From Congeria kusceri (taxonomy: Eukaryota; Mollusca; Bivalvia; Myida; Dreissenidae), in the NCBI GenBank assembly GCA_027627225.1, contig CM051034.1:50228081-50292080 (forward strand): a stretch of 64,000 nucleotides of DNA, read 5' to 3'. A program made the position numbers and the translations under genes. The stretch's first letter is position 1. Every line of letters starts with the position of its first letter. The notes under the pieces are model-generated. The model was not told the origin of the DNA, ran no database searches, and saw nothing but the letters and a program-made list of their open reading frames with translations. Positions 38,701-49,500 of the stretch are shown here, piece by piece.

Positions 38701-38887
38701 TAATGCTGAAGTTTCACTTTGTATAAATTTGTTTCTTGTTTTGTTGTGCTGGCCAGCAATATTGATGTATATGTTTGTATGCATGCATATTTCAACTATC
38801 AACATTCTTAAGATGTACGTCTCTACTTTGGCTCAAGAGACTTAACCAAAAAAAAACGCATTGATCTCGATCGACTGAGAATCACTT

Positions 38888-38969
38888 ATGGGTAGTGGCA
38901 AGGCTCCCTTGTTTGCAGAGCAGGCGAACAAGCGTAGGGTCGACAGTGCCTAGGCGAGTCACTATTCAT
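38888..38969 (+). ncRNA. Structured RNA element of unknown class, copy A
   Basis: A closing stem ATGGGTAGTG/CACTATTCAT (10 pairs, two G-U) encloses GCAAGGCTCC, a 9-bp hairpin CTTGTTTGC/GCGAACAAG, CGTAGGGTCGA, a small GC-CTAG-GC hairpin and GAGTC. The same motifs in the same order occur in copy B with different stem sequences, which points to conserved RNA folding. Confidence 0.5.
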
Positions 38970-39192
38970 ATTTGATTACCACCGGTTTAGGTCAATGTAA
39001 GTGTTGTCTTTACACTGCTATTGGTAAGCAGTACTGCTATTTGGCATGCAGAAAGACAACAGTAGCAGTCAATTAGCTGAGTTTGGGCGACCGAGGTATG
39101 TAGGTGTCGTTAGACCGACTCCACAAGTGTGAAGCGCACTGATAGCACTTGGGGGGAAACGCCTCGGTTTTCGATGCTAAGATGTTCTAACC

Positions 39193-39313
39193 GTGCTGTC
39201 GTAGACTCTGGCAAGGCTCCTCAGTCTATTGCGAGGGACACTCATTTTTGCCCGCTAAGCTCTAGAACTGACGTTGGGTCGATGCTTCGGCGAGTCCGAG
39301 GACGCGATGGCAC
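39193..39313 (+). ncRNA. Structured RNA element of unknown class, copy B
   Basis: A closing helix GTGCTGTCGT/GCGATGGCAC is followed by GCAAGGCTCC, a hairpin closed by TCAGT/ACTGA with a much longer insert than in copy A, CGTTGGGTCGA, a GC-TTCG-GC hairpin and GAGTC. The single-stranded motifs match copy A and the helices differ. Confidence 0.5.
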
Positions 39314-39363
39314 TGTTAGGGCTACCGGCCAGTTGATGACTGCATGAAAGTCTACTAAGGGCT

Positions 39364-39438
39364 GGGTGGGAAGGCGACTTCTCTTGTGCATAGACAAGAG
39401 GAACGGTCACAAGTCCGTGTAAACGCCGAGTGACACCC
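39364..39438 (+). ncRNA. Twister ribozyme candidate 1
   Basis: P1 GGGTG/CACCC, P2 GGCG/CGCC, P3 CTCTTGT/ACAAGAG with a 6-base loop, and P4 ACGG/CCGT with loop TCACAAGT. Loop bases CAC can pair with GTG in the 3' GAGTGA strand, and loop GT with the AC just after P2, the two twister pseudoknots. The usual U-A cleavage step is G-A here. Confidence 0.75.
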
Positions 39439-40229
39439 GAGCATAGAAATTGACTTTTGAGTTGATGTGATATGATGAAAAAAAACTATATACAGCAGTT
39501 TCACCGAATTGAATGAATTTCGCCATATGGCCATTAGCTAGTGCGCTTCGATGAAGAGTTGACACTCATTGCATTTTATGCACTTCTTGCGTTTAGATTA
39601 ACAAGCAGATGCTTGTAAACTGATAGCAGTTACTAGCTTCTGAATACATACACATTTTGTACAACGGCTCGTCATAGGTATATCTTGAGAAATATCGACA
39701 TAAAATGTTAAGCGTATCAAGGCTTGAAATTGCGCAAGTGAAACGATGAAAAGAAACTATATGAAGCAGTTTTACCGATTTTCATGACTCGCCGTATAGC
39801 TAGCTACACATACCGAAATTGTACGACTCAAATGTTGTGTTAAACATTCAATTGCATTCACATTGCATTGGATATTGACAAGCATTGGTTTCTCATCAAA
39901 CTATCACAACTAGTACAGCTTATGATGTTTGCCTGCGGCCAAGCATGCAACTGTTGTGTTGTACTCAATCTTAAAATGTTTCGCTATGCTACAAACGTAT
40001 TTGCAAATCAACAACTCAATGGTTTATGAACAGTAAAACCATGACAAAGAAGTTCAAATCAGCAGAATGCCGTTATTACTCAATATTCAATTGTCAATGA
40101 AATGTTCCAGCAACTTAGGCTTGCATAGGTTTAGATTTCTGTCTCTACTTTGGCACAAGATACTTAACATGAAACATTTTGCAAGCAGACGCTTTTCAAA
40201 ATTTGTCCGCTGAGATTGAAAGTCAGAGG

Positions 40230-40445
40230 AAGTCCTGCTCAGCTAGCTGTGTAACAACGTAGGGCGAGGCTGCAAGCCAATACGAAATGAGGCGTTATAA
40301 AGCAGCCCTTCCCCGCGATCGTTGTGAAATACTTTCGGCACTAGCTGGGAATCCTTCCAACACCACATTGTTGCGCTGTTGGAGGGGTGGTAGGCACACA
40401 TGGTGACATGTCTGTGCTTTGCCGTGCGACACCCATGGTATTTTC
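40230..40445 (+). other. Region with several strong hairpins
   Basis: CAGCTAG (about 40238) can pair with CTAGCTG (about 40344); TCCAACA with TGTTGGA (40358-40384); GCACACA with TCTGTGC (40393-40420). ACAACG/CGTTGT adds an inner helix. The segment lies inside the first twister-containing repeat and is absent from the second. No known RNA family is recognised. Confidence 0.3.
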
Positions 40446-40582
40446 GTACGGTGACACGAAATTCCTTAATCTGGCTCTCTCAGAAATGCAGCCACGCATT
40501 GACCGAATAAACATTTTTGGTTAAGTGCATTATTGCACAACTGAGTCTGCTATTTGCTATCAAGTATATCTATTCTCAGGCA

Positions 40583-40657
40583 GGGTGGGAAGGCGACTTC
40601 TCTTGTGCTCAGACAAGAGGAACGGTCACAAGTCCGTGAAAACGCCGAGTGACACCC
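40583..40657 (+). ncRNA. Twister ribozyme candidate 2
   Basis: It has the same stems, P4 loop and pseudoknot partners as candidate 1. Differences fall in the P3 loop (GCTCAG against GCATAG) and the P4-P2 linker. The step at the expected cleavage site is again G-A. Confidence 0.75.
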
Positions 40658-41283
40658 GAAAACTTTCAAGAGCATAGCATAGAAATTTACGTTTGAGTTG
40701 AGTTGAAAAAAAAACACTATATACTGCAGTTTTACAGATTATGGCCATTAACTTGTGCGCTTCGATGAAGCTTTAACACTCATTGCGTTTTAGGTACTTC
40801 TTGCGTTGAGATTTACAAGCACTACGGCTCATCATAGGTATATCTTGTCTTGCAATGAGAAATATCAACATAAAATGTTAAACGTATCAAGGCTTGAAAT
40901 TGCGCAAGTGAATCGATGAAAAAAACCTATATGAAGCAGTTTTACCAAATGTTATGACTTTCGCCGTATAGCAGCAACACACTCTGAAATTGTGCGACTC
41001 AATGTTGTGTTATGAAATTAACAAGCATTGGGTTCTCATCAAACTATCACAACTAGTACAGCGTATGAATGAAAGTGTTGGAAAAAACTATTTCAGATCA
41101 AAACTGCAAATTTCATTGTTCGCCTTCGGCCAAGCATGCAACTGTTTTGTGTTGTACTCAACAATATGCTACAAACGTATTTGCAAATCAACAACTCGAT
41201 GGTTTGTGAACAATAAAAACCATAGAAGTTCAAACAAGAAATGAAGCCTACAGGTACAGTCTTACCAAACAATAGCTATCTTT

Positions 41284-41356
41284 TTGGTGGTAAAGCGACT
41301 CTTTTCCTTGTGAAAAGAACGGTCACAAGTCCGTGCAAAACGCTGAGTGACACCAA
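41284..41356 (+). ncRNA. Twister ribozyme candidate 3 (canonical UAA site)
   Basis: P1 TTGGTG/CACCAA, then TAA (the normal cleavage step U-A), P2 AGCG/CGCT, P3 CTTTTC/GAAAAG, P4 ACGG-TCACAAGT-CCGT, linker, P2', GAGTGA, P1'. Compared with the other copies, P2 changes from GGCG/CGCC to AGCG/CGCT and P3 changes wholly while pairing is kept: compensatory change. Confidence 0.8.
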
Positions 41357-41414
41357 TCCACAGAAATCAATTCGAAATACTTGACTCTGCAGCTTGTATG
41401 AACGTGTTTGCAAC

Positions 41415-41489
41415 ATCAGAATAGTTTAAAGCAGAACGCTTTTCCTTCTTCGAGGGAGAAGAGATCTGGGTGCAAGTCCCGGTTCTGGT
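41415..41489 (+). ncRNA. tRNA-like element 3
   Basis: It has the best acceptor stem of the three: ATCAGAA with TTCTGGT (seven pairs, one G-U). Then TA, D-arm GTTTAAAGCAGAAC, an extended anticodon arm CTTTTCC...GGGAGAAG, and T-arm CTGGG-TGCAAGT-CCCGG. The family match with 21789 and 22377 spans 20 kb of the window. Confidence 0.55.
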
Positions 41490-41497
41490 TATAACAC

Positions 41498-41702
41498 AAA
41501 TACTCGCTGCTTAGTTGAAATGCCATGACAAAAAACATACTTTAACGCTTACTGAGACCAAACACCACTACGGTCGATTTAGAGTTGCGAAAATACTCGC
41601 TGCTAAGTTGAAATACCCATCATCCTGCTGTGCCATGACAAAAACATTCTCAAACGCTTAATCGGGTGGGACCAAACACCACTAGTGTCGATTTCGAGTT
41701 GC
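41498..41702 (+). repeat. ~100-bp direct repeat at the edge of the RNA-rich region
   Basis: Copies 41498-41588 and 41591-41702 share AAATACTCGCTGCT-AGTTGAAAT, GCCATGACAAAAA, ACCAAACACCACTA and GTCGATTT-GAGTTGC. The second has ~20 extra bases. Immediately after it, the sequence turns into simple-repeat-rich DNA of ordinary mollusc type. Confidence 0.75.
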
Positions 41703-41848
41703 TTGTATGAGGGACAAGTGTGTATGCGAGTGAAAAACTTCTGTGTGAGTGCGTGTATGTGTGTGTGCGGGTGTGTGTGCGTGTGTGTTTGCATGAGTAA
41801 GAGCACGTGTCAAGTATGAGCGTTATTCTGTATTGTTTGTGTAGCCAG

Positions 41849-41922
<74 letters not shown>

Positions 41923-43240
41923 TGCGTGCGTGTGTGTATTATTACCAGTAAATGCACATGCTTGATTTTGGTCACAGATTCCAGAACAATACGTTCTATA
42001 CACATGTATAAAGTACCTAAAGGACACTCCTGATACAGAAAAATATAAACTGAAATGGGAAAAATACAGTTATATAATGCGTTTGTGAAGTTTTTTGTCA
42101 ATATATTTAAACCATGTGTAACACTTAAAAGTTAAAACTAGTAGAAGCAATAATGAACTTTTCACTTTTAAGATGATGTTTGTGTTTCGATTTAGATTCA
42201 GTCTTTCAGAAGAACACATTTTGCGTGTCTTGCTTAATCAATATATTCCCGTAATGATCATGAAATAGTTTAAAAAGCGATTAGTTCAAGTTCATTTCTA
42301 TTATTTTATTTTTTCATTACTATTACACGTTCACATAAATATCTGATCTACTACATGTATACTAGTATGTTGTATATTTAATTTTAATGTTTCAGTATTC
42401 TTCCTCACGAACATTTGCCGTGGTTTGCAGTTGCAGATTGTAGATTCAACCAACCGCATGATTTAATTTTGCCAAACGATACGTAAATATTTTCTGCAAG
42501 TATTTTTTGTATGTGTATATACGAGTATACATAGTTTTCGTTCCTTATAAAGTATTGCAAGAACGGGGCGTATTATTCGCAGAAAATGAATTTGTTAAAC
42601 TACAGTATATCAGTTTCTATACACCCCGAATAGTTTGTAATAAAAAAACTGGTTTCTGTATTGTTTTAGAAGAGTTAATATTCTTAGCACGTACGTGTAT
42701 CTGGTATATACTGATTTCATAAAATTTACATAACCAGCTTTGAGTTTGAGTTTTCATTTAATTATTTCCAATGCATGCATACCTATATTAGATTATATTT
42801 GAATATATTTGAATCGAGTAGATTTTTTTCGTCTCCTCTAATCTGTAAATATGTAATCCCCCTTTTATGGAAGGAAATACGCGATGTTGGTTACGAGTTT
42901 ACACTGAAAAAATAAAGTGAGCTTCAAGAGCTTATGGGTGGAATATGCGATGTTGCTCACGAGTTTACACTGACAAAATACACAGAGCTACAAGATCTTT
43001 ACAACTCCGCAAAGCCAGACGATGGTAAACCTGGTTCTTCCGGGCTCAAAGTTGGTACCAAGACTTCCTGGCACAATCAGTGTTGAAGATAATTTGTTCT
43101 CGCGCCCCTGAATGACTTGACAAGAATCAGGAGCTGAAATTCAGAGACTTGGAATAGCAGCCCAAAGAGCCATTCAGTCGGCGAGATGCGGTGTAAACAA
43201 CTTATGTATACTAATATCATTCAACTTACTGCATTCAAAA

Positions 43241-43272
<32 letters not shown>

Positions 43273-43290
43273 ATAATAATAATAATAATG

Positions 43291-43321
<31 letters not shown>

Positions 43322-43331
43322 AATAATAATT

Positions 43332-43365
<34 letters not shown>

Positions 43366-43500
43366 GGCAATTATGGCAATTATGATTTTGATTATTTTTT
43401 TTTTTTTTCGATCAAAATATTGTTTTACACAACCGACGTGCTTACTGTGACGTCACATCGCGACGTATTTGACGTTGACGTTATTCACTTAACAACTGCT
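41703..43500. other. Host-like intergenic DNA with microsatellites
   Basis: This stretch contains a (TG)n/(TGCG)n microsatellite at 41853-41938, a two-copy ~65-bp tandem repeat at about 42871-43000 and an (ACT)n-(AAT)n run at 43241-43362. Open frames in the TG repeat are artefacts. No gene seen. Confidence 0.7.
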
Positions 43501-43528
43501 ACTAGTTGTACAACGAATTTTTGCTGCT

Positions 43529-43536
43529 TATAAATA
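43529..43536 (+). promoter_or_regulatory. TATA box of the host peptidase-like gene
   Basis: TATAAATA lies 31 bases before the ATG at 43560. The transcription start would fall almost on the ATG, so a very short leader or another promoter is possible. Confidence 0.4.
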
Positions 43537-43559
43537 TCGCTGATTAATGTCTGAAACTG

Positions 43560-46500
43560 ATGCTTTTCGATAGATTCATCACAGCGGTGAAAGAAAAGGT
43601 AGATCTATATTTTATCATTCCCTGCAACTTGTTACTTACTTCAAATGATGACTTCAGTAGGTTATTCCGTACATAAATCGTTAACACGCATATATAGGGA
43701 CGCATATATAGGGGTCAAAGTATGTCTCTAAGAATATGTATTTTTTCTTAATTTAAAAACACAAATCTATACTGTGTCGCTCAAAGTTTCATCATTAGCA
43801 TCAGCACCACGATTATCATCATTAATACAATGGGTCTTCTTCTTCGTCTTCTTCCTCCTCTTCTTCTTTTTCTTTCCTCCTCCTTCATCTTCTTTTTCTT
43901 CTTCTTATTTATGTTATTATTATTATTATTTCATAATAAAGCGCAAATGAATATTTTAAATCACAATGTTTCAAATAATCACAGCAAGTAATATCTTGTT
44001 GAAAACTTTAAATGAATCTTAATTTAATGTATATTTTTAATGCATGAAACGTAAGTAAAAAACACGAATGTCTGCGCTAGTATGTCCGATTTTCCTATAA
44101 ACCAGTCATAAAAGTACCTATCAACAATTTGTTCTTTAATCTCTGTCTTTCAGCTCCACATTTCTCTTGGAAAAGGAGGTGTGAATGATATAGGTAAACT
44201 TTGTCTTTGACTGCTAGCACTTAAATAATGAGACGTATTTGTACATTTTAATCCAAAACAACTATGAACTGTAGAAATTTGTCAAACCTTACAATTAATA
44301 TTGTAACTTCAATAATAAGTCATGTTGCCTTAAACTCCAAATCAATCAAATAATGAGGAATATTAATCTTATTAATTACACATTTAAACAAGCCGACTGA
44401 ATTTGATTTTTTATTTACATATATTAGGCAGTGACTGTGTTCAAGTTTTGCACATAATGATGCGCTCGCAATAATTAAACATTGTGTTTTAGCTCCAGAC
44501 TATACATTGAAATCGACATAATGTATTTGTATCAAACTATATTTGATGGTGTTATTGACGGATATTGTGCCTGTATGAATGTTTTGTGAAAGAAAGTGTA
44601 TACTTTTATGCCAAGTATAACAGTAAATGGGGTTATTGTATAATAATTTCTTTTTATTACAAGAAACATTCGCGAATATGAATAACTCTTTAAAAAGCTA
44701 CACCACAACATCCTACTAGTCCTAGGAGTCATACTAGTTCCCGATCGCTTGACCTGGCTTGATCGTGTTGATCTGGCTTGATCGGGTTGACCTGGCTTGA
44801 TCGGGTTGATCTGGCTTGATCAGGTTGATCTTATCGGCAGTGGGAACTGACTGGTTATGCATCTCATCTTCATTTCCATTCTCTTGTCTATTTCACAGGC
44901 TTCTTGACCCAAATCTATGGGAATGTACGGCAGACCAATCTGCCCGGCTACCCCGGTTCCCAGTGCACCACTGAGGCGCTAACCGCCATCTTGCACTGGG
45001 AACTGGTGCGACGACAGGGCCGCACGCCTCCGTCTGCCAATATGGTCAATGACATAATGAGGACCGGAAACAGATTGCATACACTGCTAAGGTACCTATA
45101 GTCTCTCATCTACGTTCTTTATTAGCATTAATCTATCAAACATTTTGCGCGTGCGTATCCGCGCGTGCGTGCGCGCTTGCTTTTGAGCGAGCTGGCGCGC
45201 GCATGCATTGGATTAATTCATAAATGATTTATTTTTATTAAAGATTACATGGTCGCGTCTGTTATTTTCTTTGTTTTTTGGCAGGTGTTGCTTTAAGCAA
45301 TAATTTTTATCGCAATAATCATGTATTTTCTTTCAGAGATTCTTACAAACTCAGTCAAGAGGAGGATGACCGTGTTGCTATCGACGATTTGCCAATGGAC
45401 CAGTACCTCCGACTCTTCAACGTTTTTAGCTTGCCGCACGTTGACGTCAAACTGGCCGGAGAAACGGCGTACGTCTGTACCACGCCAATGGATGCTTTTG
45501 GAGATGACATTAAGTCATTAAAGGTTCAAAAATGTTGTTAAAGCAATACTGTCTGACATTGATAGTCAGTCAGTCAGTCCGTTGCTCAGCCACTCACTCA
45601 GCCACTTAGCCAATCACCCAGTCACACAATCACGCATTCTCTCAGTCACTTTGTCAGTAACTAAGTCAGTCATTAAGTCAATCAGTCACACAATTCTTCA
45701 TTTAAGAAATAATTTTCGATTTAGAGGTGTTTATCGGTTAATAAACAACGATTTGGAGTTCTGATGAGTAGGAATTAACCTGTGCATTAGCACAAGTGGT
45801 TTAATATACCACATCAGAACGACAAATCTTTGTTTATCAACCGATAAACAACGATCATGCGAAAATTATTTATATTGTCACACGACCTGACCACATTTTC
45901 TGCCATTGCAATGCGAACTGAATTTGTCAGCTTCGGAACAATTTTATTTTTTTCAGGTTGTTTATTGATAGTTTAACAACGGTGAATTTTGTTCTTTGTC
46001 TAGAAAAATCTGCGCGTGCCTTGTACGAATTGTTTATTTATATATTTACATAATTATATACATATTCTCGTTCACAGAAGCTCCTCAACGACGCCGTTTC
46101 TCCAAGCGCGTTCCTAGTCACGTGCGGCGAGCTATCACACGCCATTTTTAAAACTCAAAACATGTACGAGCTGTTCGACTCCCACGGGTTCTTGAAAGCG
46201 TACAGAGTTCAGAAGTTGCAACCAAAGGGGTCCATTTTCAGGAGCGTAGACGATATTAACGATTTTTTCGCCCAAATTGCGTTTAACTTCTTCTTTAAGA
46301 ATAAGGTGTTCTTGTAAAGACAATTTTTCGGCGTAGCTGTCTAAGACCCAGATTTTCTTGCGATAATTATGCAGCGGGAAAATTGAATGCCAATAGAATT
46401 GGGCAAATTTTCTCATTCTAGGGAATGCAAACTTCAAACAATGGTTTAACGTATACCAATAACTGTTGCATATTTGGGGATTAAAAATTTACATAATTGT

Positions 46501-49500
46501 TTACATAAGCGGTTAAAATGAAGTTATAAACATATCTTCAACATATACTCTAGAACTGAGGCTAATTATGAACGTATTTTCTCATTGTATGCCATAAACA
46601 GAATGCTATATTCATTCACGTAACGAAATAACTATTTTGTTTAGCCTACATTTATATAAGCGTTACGCTCTATAAATAGCAATTGTGCAATGTTCCCATT
46701 CCTAAATCTCATTCACAGTGTTGCCGTTCCATTGATTCTAGCGAGTTAATTACATAGTAAACAGTAGTGTCATTCTAAAAATAGCGCGGGTAACTAGCAA
46801 CAGTTGTATAGCTGTGTTAATACACGTACGTGCATCAATAATAGCGTTCAGAGAATCATAAACCTAAAAATTTCGGAATACGTCGAATTGTTATTCGCGT
46901 AGCATGGAAACACAATTTGCAATTCTAATTATACACAAAAAAACCTGATATATCATATTTCTACTGATATAATTTTAAATCGTCATAGTCTAATGAATTG
47001 TTATGGTTGCGTTATCAAAAATAAAATCTTAACATTTCAAAAATCGCTGAATGTTCCTTTACTATAGGCCTTTCCCAAAACTAGGTGATCTCCCTTGGAA
47101 ATTCCCGTTATTGCGAATTCACATCCGCCATATTTCAAACCCGACTCTCGGCGACGTTTTCCCTAGCTTGCCCTATAAAGTATTATAGATCTAAGACCAA
47201 GCGGCTTTCAAAACTTGTAATGGAAATTTTTAAACCATATGTTTTTGATTATATATTATTAAAAAAACTCAGAGGATATATATTACAAAAATAAATTATA
47301 AGAAATAAATGTAGTATCGTTTTAAACTCATTACTAAGGCCAAATGTCCGTTTGACAGGTATCCGGAAAAAAGAAAAAGTCTCCTTGTCTCTTCTTAAAC
47401 GGTTGTTTTCCATACATATATACCACCACATGTTCTCTCAATGGATACTTGGTTATCTGTATGAAGAGGGGGTCATAAAATACCAAAGCCACAAACCGCT
47501 GGGATCTTATCAAATTGCCCTAGGAACAATACCGCTAATCCATGCAATTGCGTAATGCATCGATGATGAAGATCTACAAGCAGATACAACTAACATGTCA
47601 CACTTCGTCTCCTTTGTTTGCGTCTCAAAATCAAGTTTATCTCACATTTTAATACGTTGTTGTTTCCGTTGTTGTTCTTTGCCAATCACCCTATGACATT
47701 TCGCCACCTTATTTAATAGAACAGAACATAATTAAAATCATTTAACACTTTTTCGAATTAATAAATTAATTTAAATTGAAGAGTGAAATAATAAAGCACA
47801 GCATTTAATTGTCAATGCTGAAGAATTGAAAGGTGGTGAACATTTAAGAGCTCATCGTGTTTTGTTTTTCTAAAACATACGTGAATTACCGTAGCTACTG
47901 CGAGAATAAAATGTTGTTTGTTTACCACGATTCCGACAGAAATGAAGAAATAATCTCAGTTAGAGTTGTATACACGAAGGAAAACTAAATACTTGATCAA
48001 ACAGACTCAACAAGTATAAAATATAATTATTCAAACGTATATTATACTCTTCTGTTGGCTTAGTTACTTACTCTGAATTGTGTAAAAAAAATTCAAAATG
48101 TATATATCTATGTCTGTTTTATTATAGATACTCACCCTATTATGTACATAATTATCACGACATATCTATTTCCTGGTGACATATAGACCCATTGGGTCGG
48201 GTGTTATCTGTTTTGTTGATTATATGAAGTTATCATGAACATTGTTTAAACACATGACACAATAAAAAAAAATTATTAATTAAATCTCTTTAATACAACA
48301 TCAGTTATAACATTTAATGAGGAGTGACATCATATTTAGTTATTGTAATTTTGTGTTAACAGTAATAAAAATTATAGTTGTATTGTTACATTATATTTCA
48401 AGATTAAAGCGAAGCCTGTTCAAGCACCGTAAATATTTAGCACACAACAAGAATATCTGCAACGAAAAAAGCTTTAAGGTTAAACACAAATGTGTATGGA
48501 ATTCAAAAAAAGAAGTTGCTGTCAAAAACATCGGAATTACGCTCAAACTTTCTGTGATGATACCTTATTTTCTTAATTTTAGTCGCCAGAAGAATGTTAG
48601 CTTAGAGTTACTTAGCAAAATCATTTTACTAAAAAACAGCCTTTTACTTATTTTATTTGATAATGCAAATTTAATACATGATGAAGGCATAGAATGTTTA
48701 GATACTGAAATCGCTATTTTTGCGTTTTGTTGCATAATAACCGTTAAAAGTACTGTGTACAGTTTGTTTGTCAATCCGCAAAGAGTAGACAATATTGTTG
48801 AAAATCAAAATAATAATTAAATTGATAAAAAAAGTACATGATGTATATTTTATACGAATGTTGATATTTGTAAATATATTTTTAAGATTGAAAATCAAAT
48901 ATATTGCATGTTTTTCAGTAAATATCAATACGCTTATTCCGCCTAATAATCAATAAACGTCGCTGGAAGTGAACAGGGGACATCACTCGTGATTACGCAA
49001 GGGAAGTAACCTAGTTTTGGGAAAGGCCTATTGCTTTTTATTGGGATACACAGTATAAATGCTTATTTGACTTCAAATCGTCATTTTATTAGATAACTAA
49101 CCTGAATGGTATATTGCCGGTACTATAAATAACTTTATAGACTCGTCTGATACATAATAATTTTAATTCAGTCCCGAAATTATTTTCTTACATTGTTAAT
49201 TTGTTAAATTGGCTTGACAAATTCAGATAACACTTATGTTAACCTAAATTATTTTGGTTATTCATATATCACTGGTGGCAAAATGGAGCTGTATGATTGG
49301 TTTATTCACAGCATAGATATTATCTATAATTTTATTTAATTTTTAAATTAATAAATTTATCTCAAATTAACGTTTGGAGAAGTTTTCTTATAGTGTCCGA
49401 AAAATCTGGGGTCTAATAATATTGGTGGGGGCCAAAAAATCTGGTGTCTGAGAAGTCACGTAACCGATCATCTTGGCCGTCTGTTTAGGTAATTTTTAAA

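Larger units (their letters stand above)
39361..41360 (+). repeat. Tandem repeat units each led by a twister-like RNA
   Basis: After each of the first two twister copies the same order of phrases follows: GAAATT-AC-TTTGAGTTGA, CTATATAC-GCAGTTT, ATGGCCATTA, CGCTTCGATGAAG, TCTCATCAAACTATCACAACTAGTACAGC, TGCTACAAACGTATTTGCAAATCAACAACTC. Copy 1 has an extra ~0.5 kb at its 3' end. The third copy is truncated. Confidence 0.7.

Noticed and set aside
38888..39313. Hammerhead or HDV-like ribozyme reading of the two unclassified RNAs
   Set aside because: No CUGAUGA core; HDV nested helices could not be built on either copy.
41603..42101. His/Thr-rich open frames on the minus strand
   Set aside because: Products of the (TG)n microsatellite.
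46315..46317. TAA as the end of the peptidase-like gene
   Set aside because: A GTAAAG donor one base earlier leads in phase to exons at 53328 and 54078 and to a clean stop; kept only as a possible short isoform.
46135..46437. Minus-strand 100-codon frame
   Set aside because: Lies opposite exon 5 of the phase-consistent host gene.
48317..48820. 167-codon frame inside the TA-flanked element
   Set aside because: AT-rich composition and no transposase motif; kept only as part of the element.
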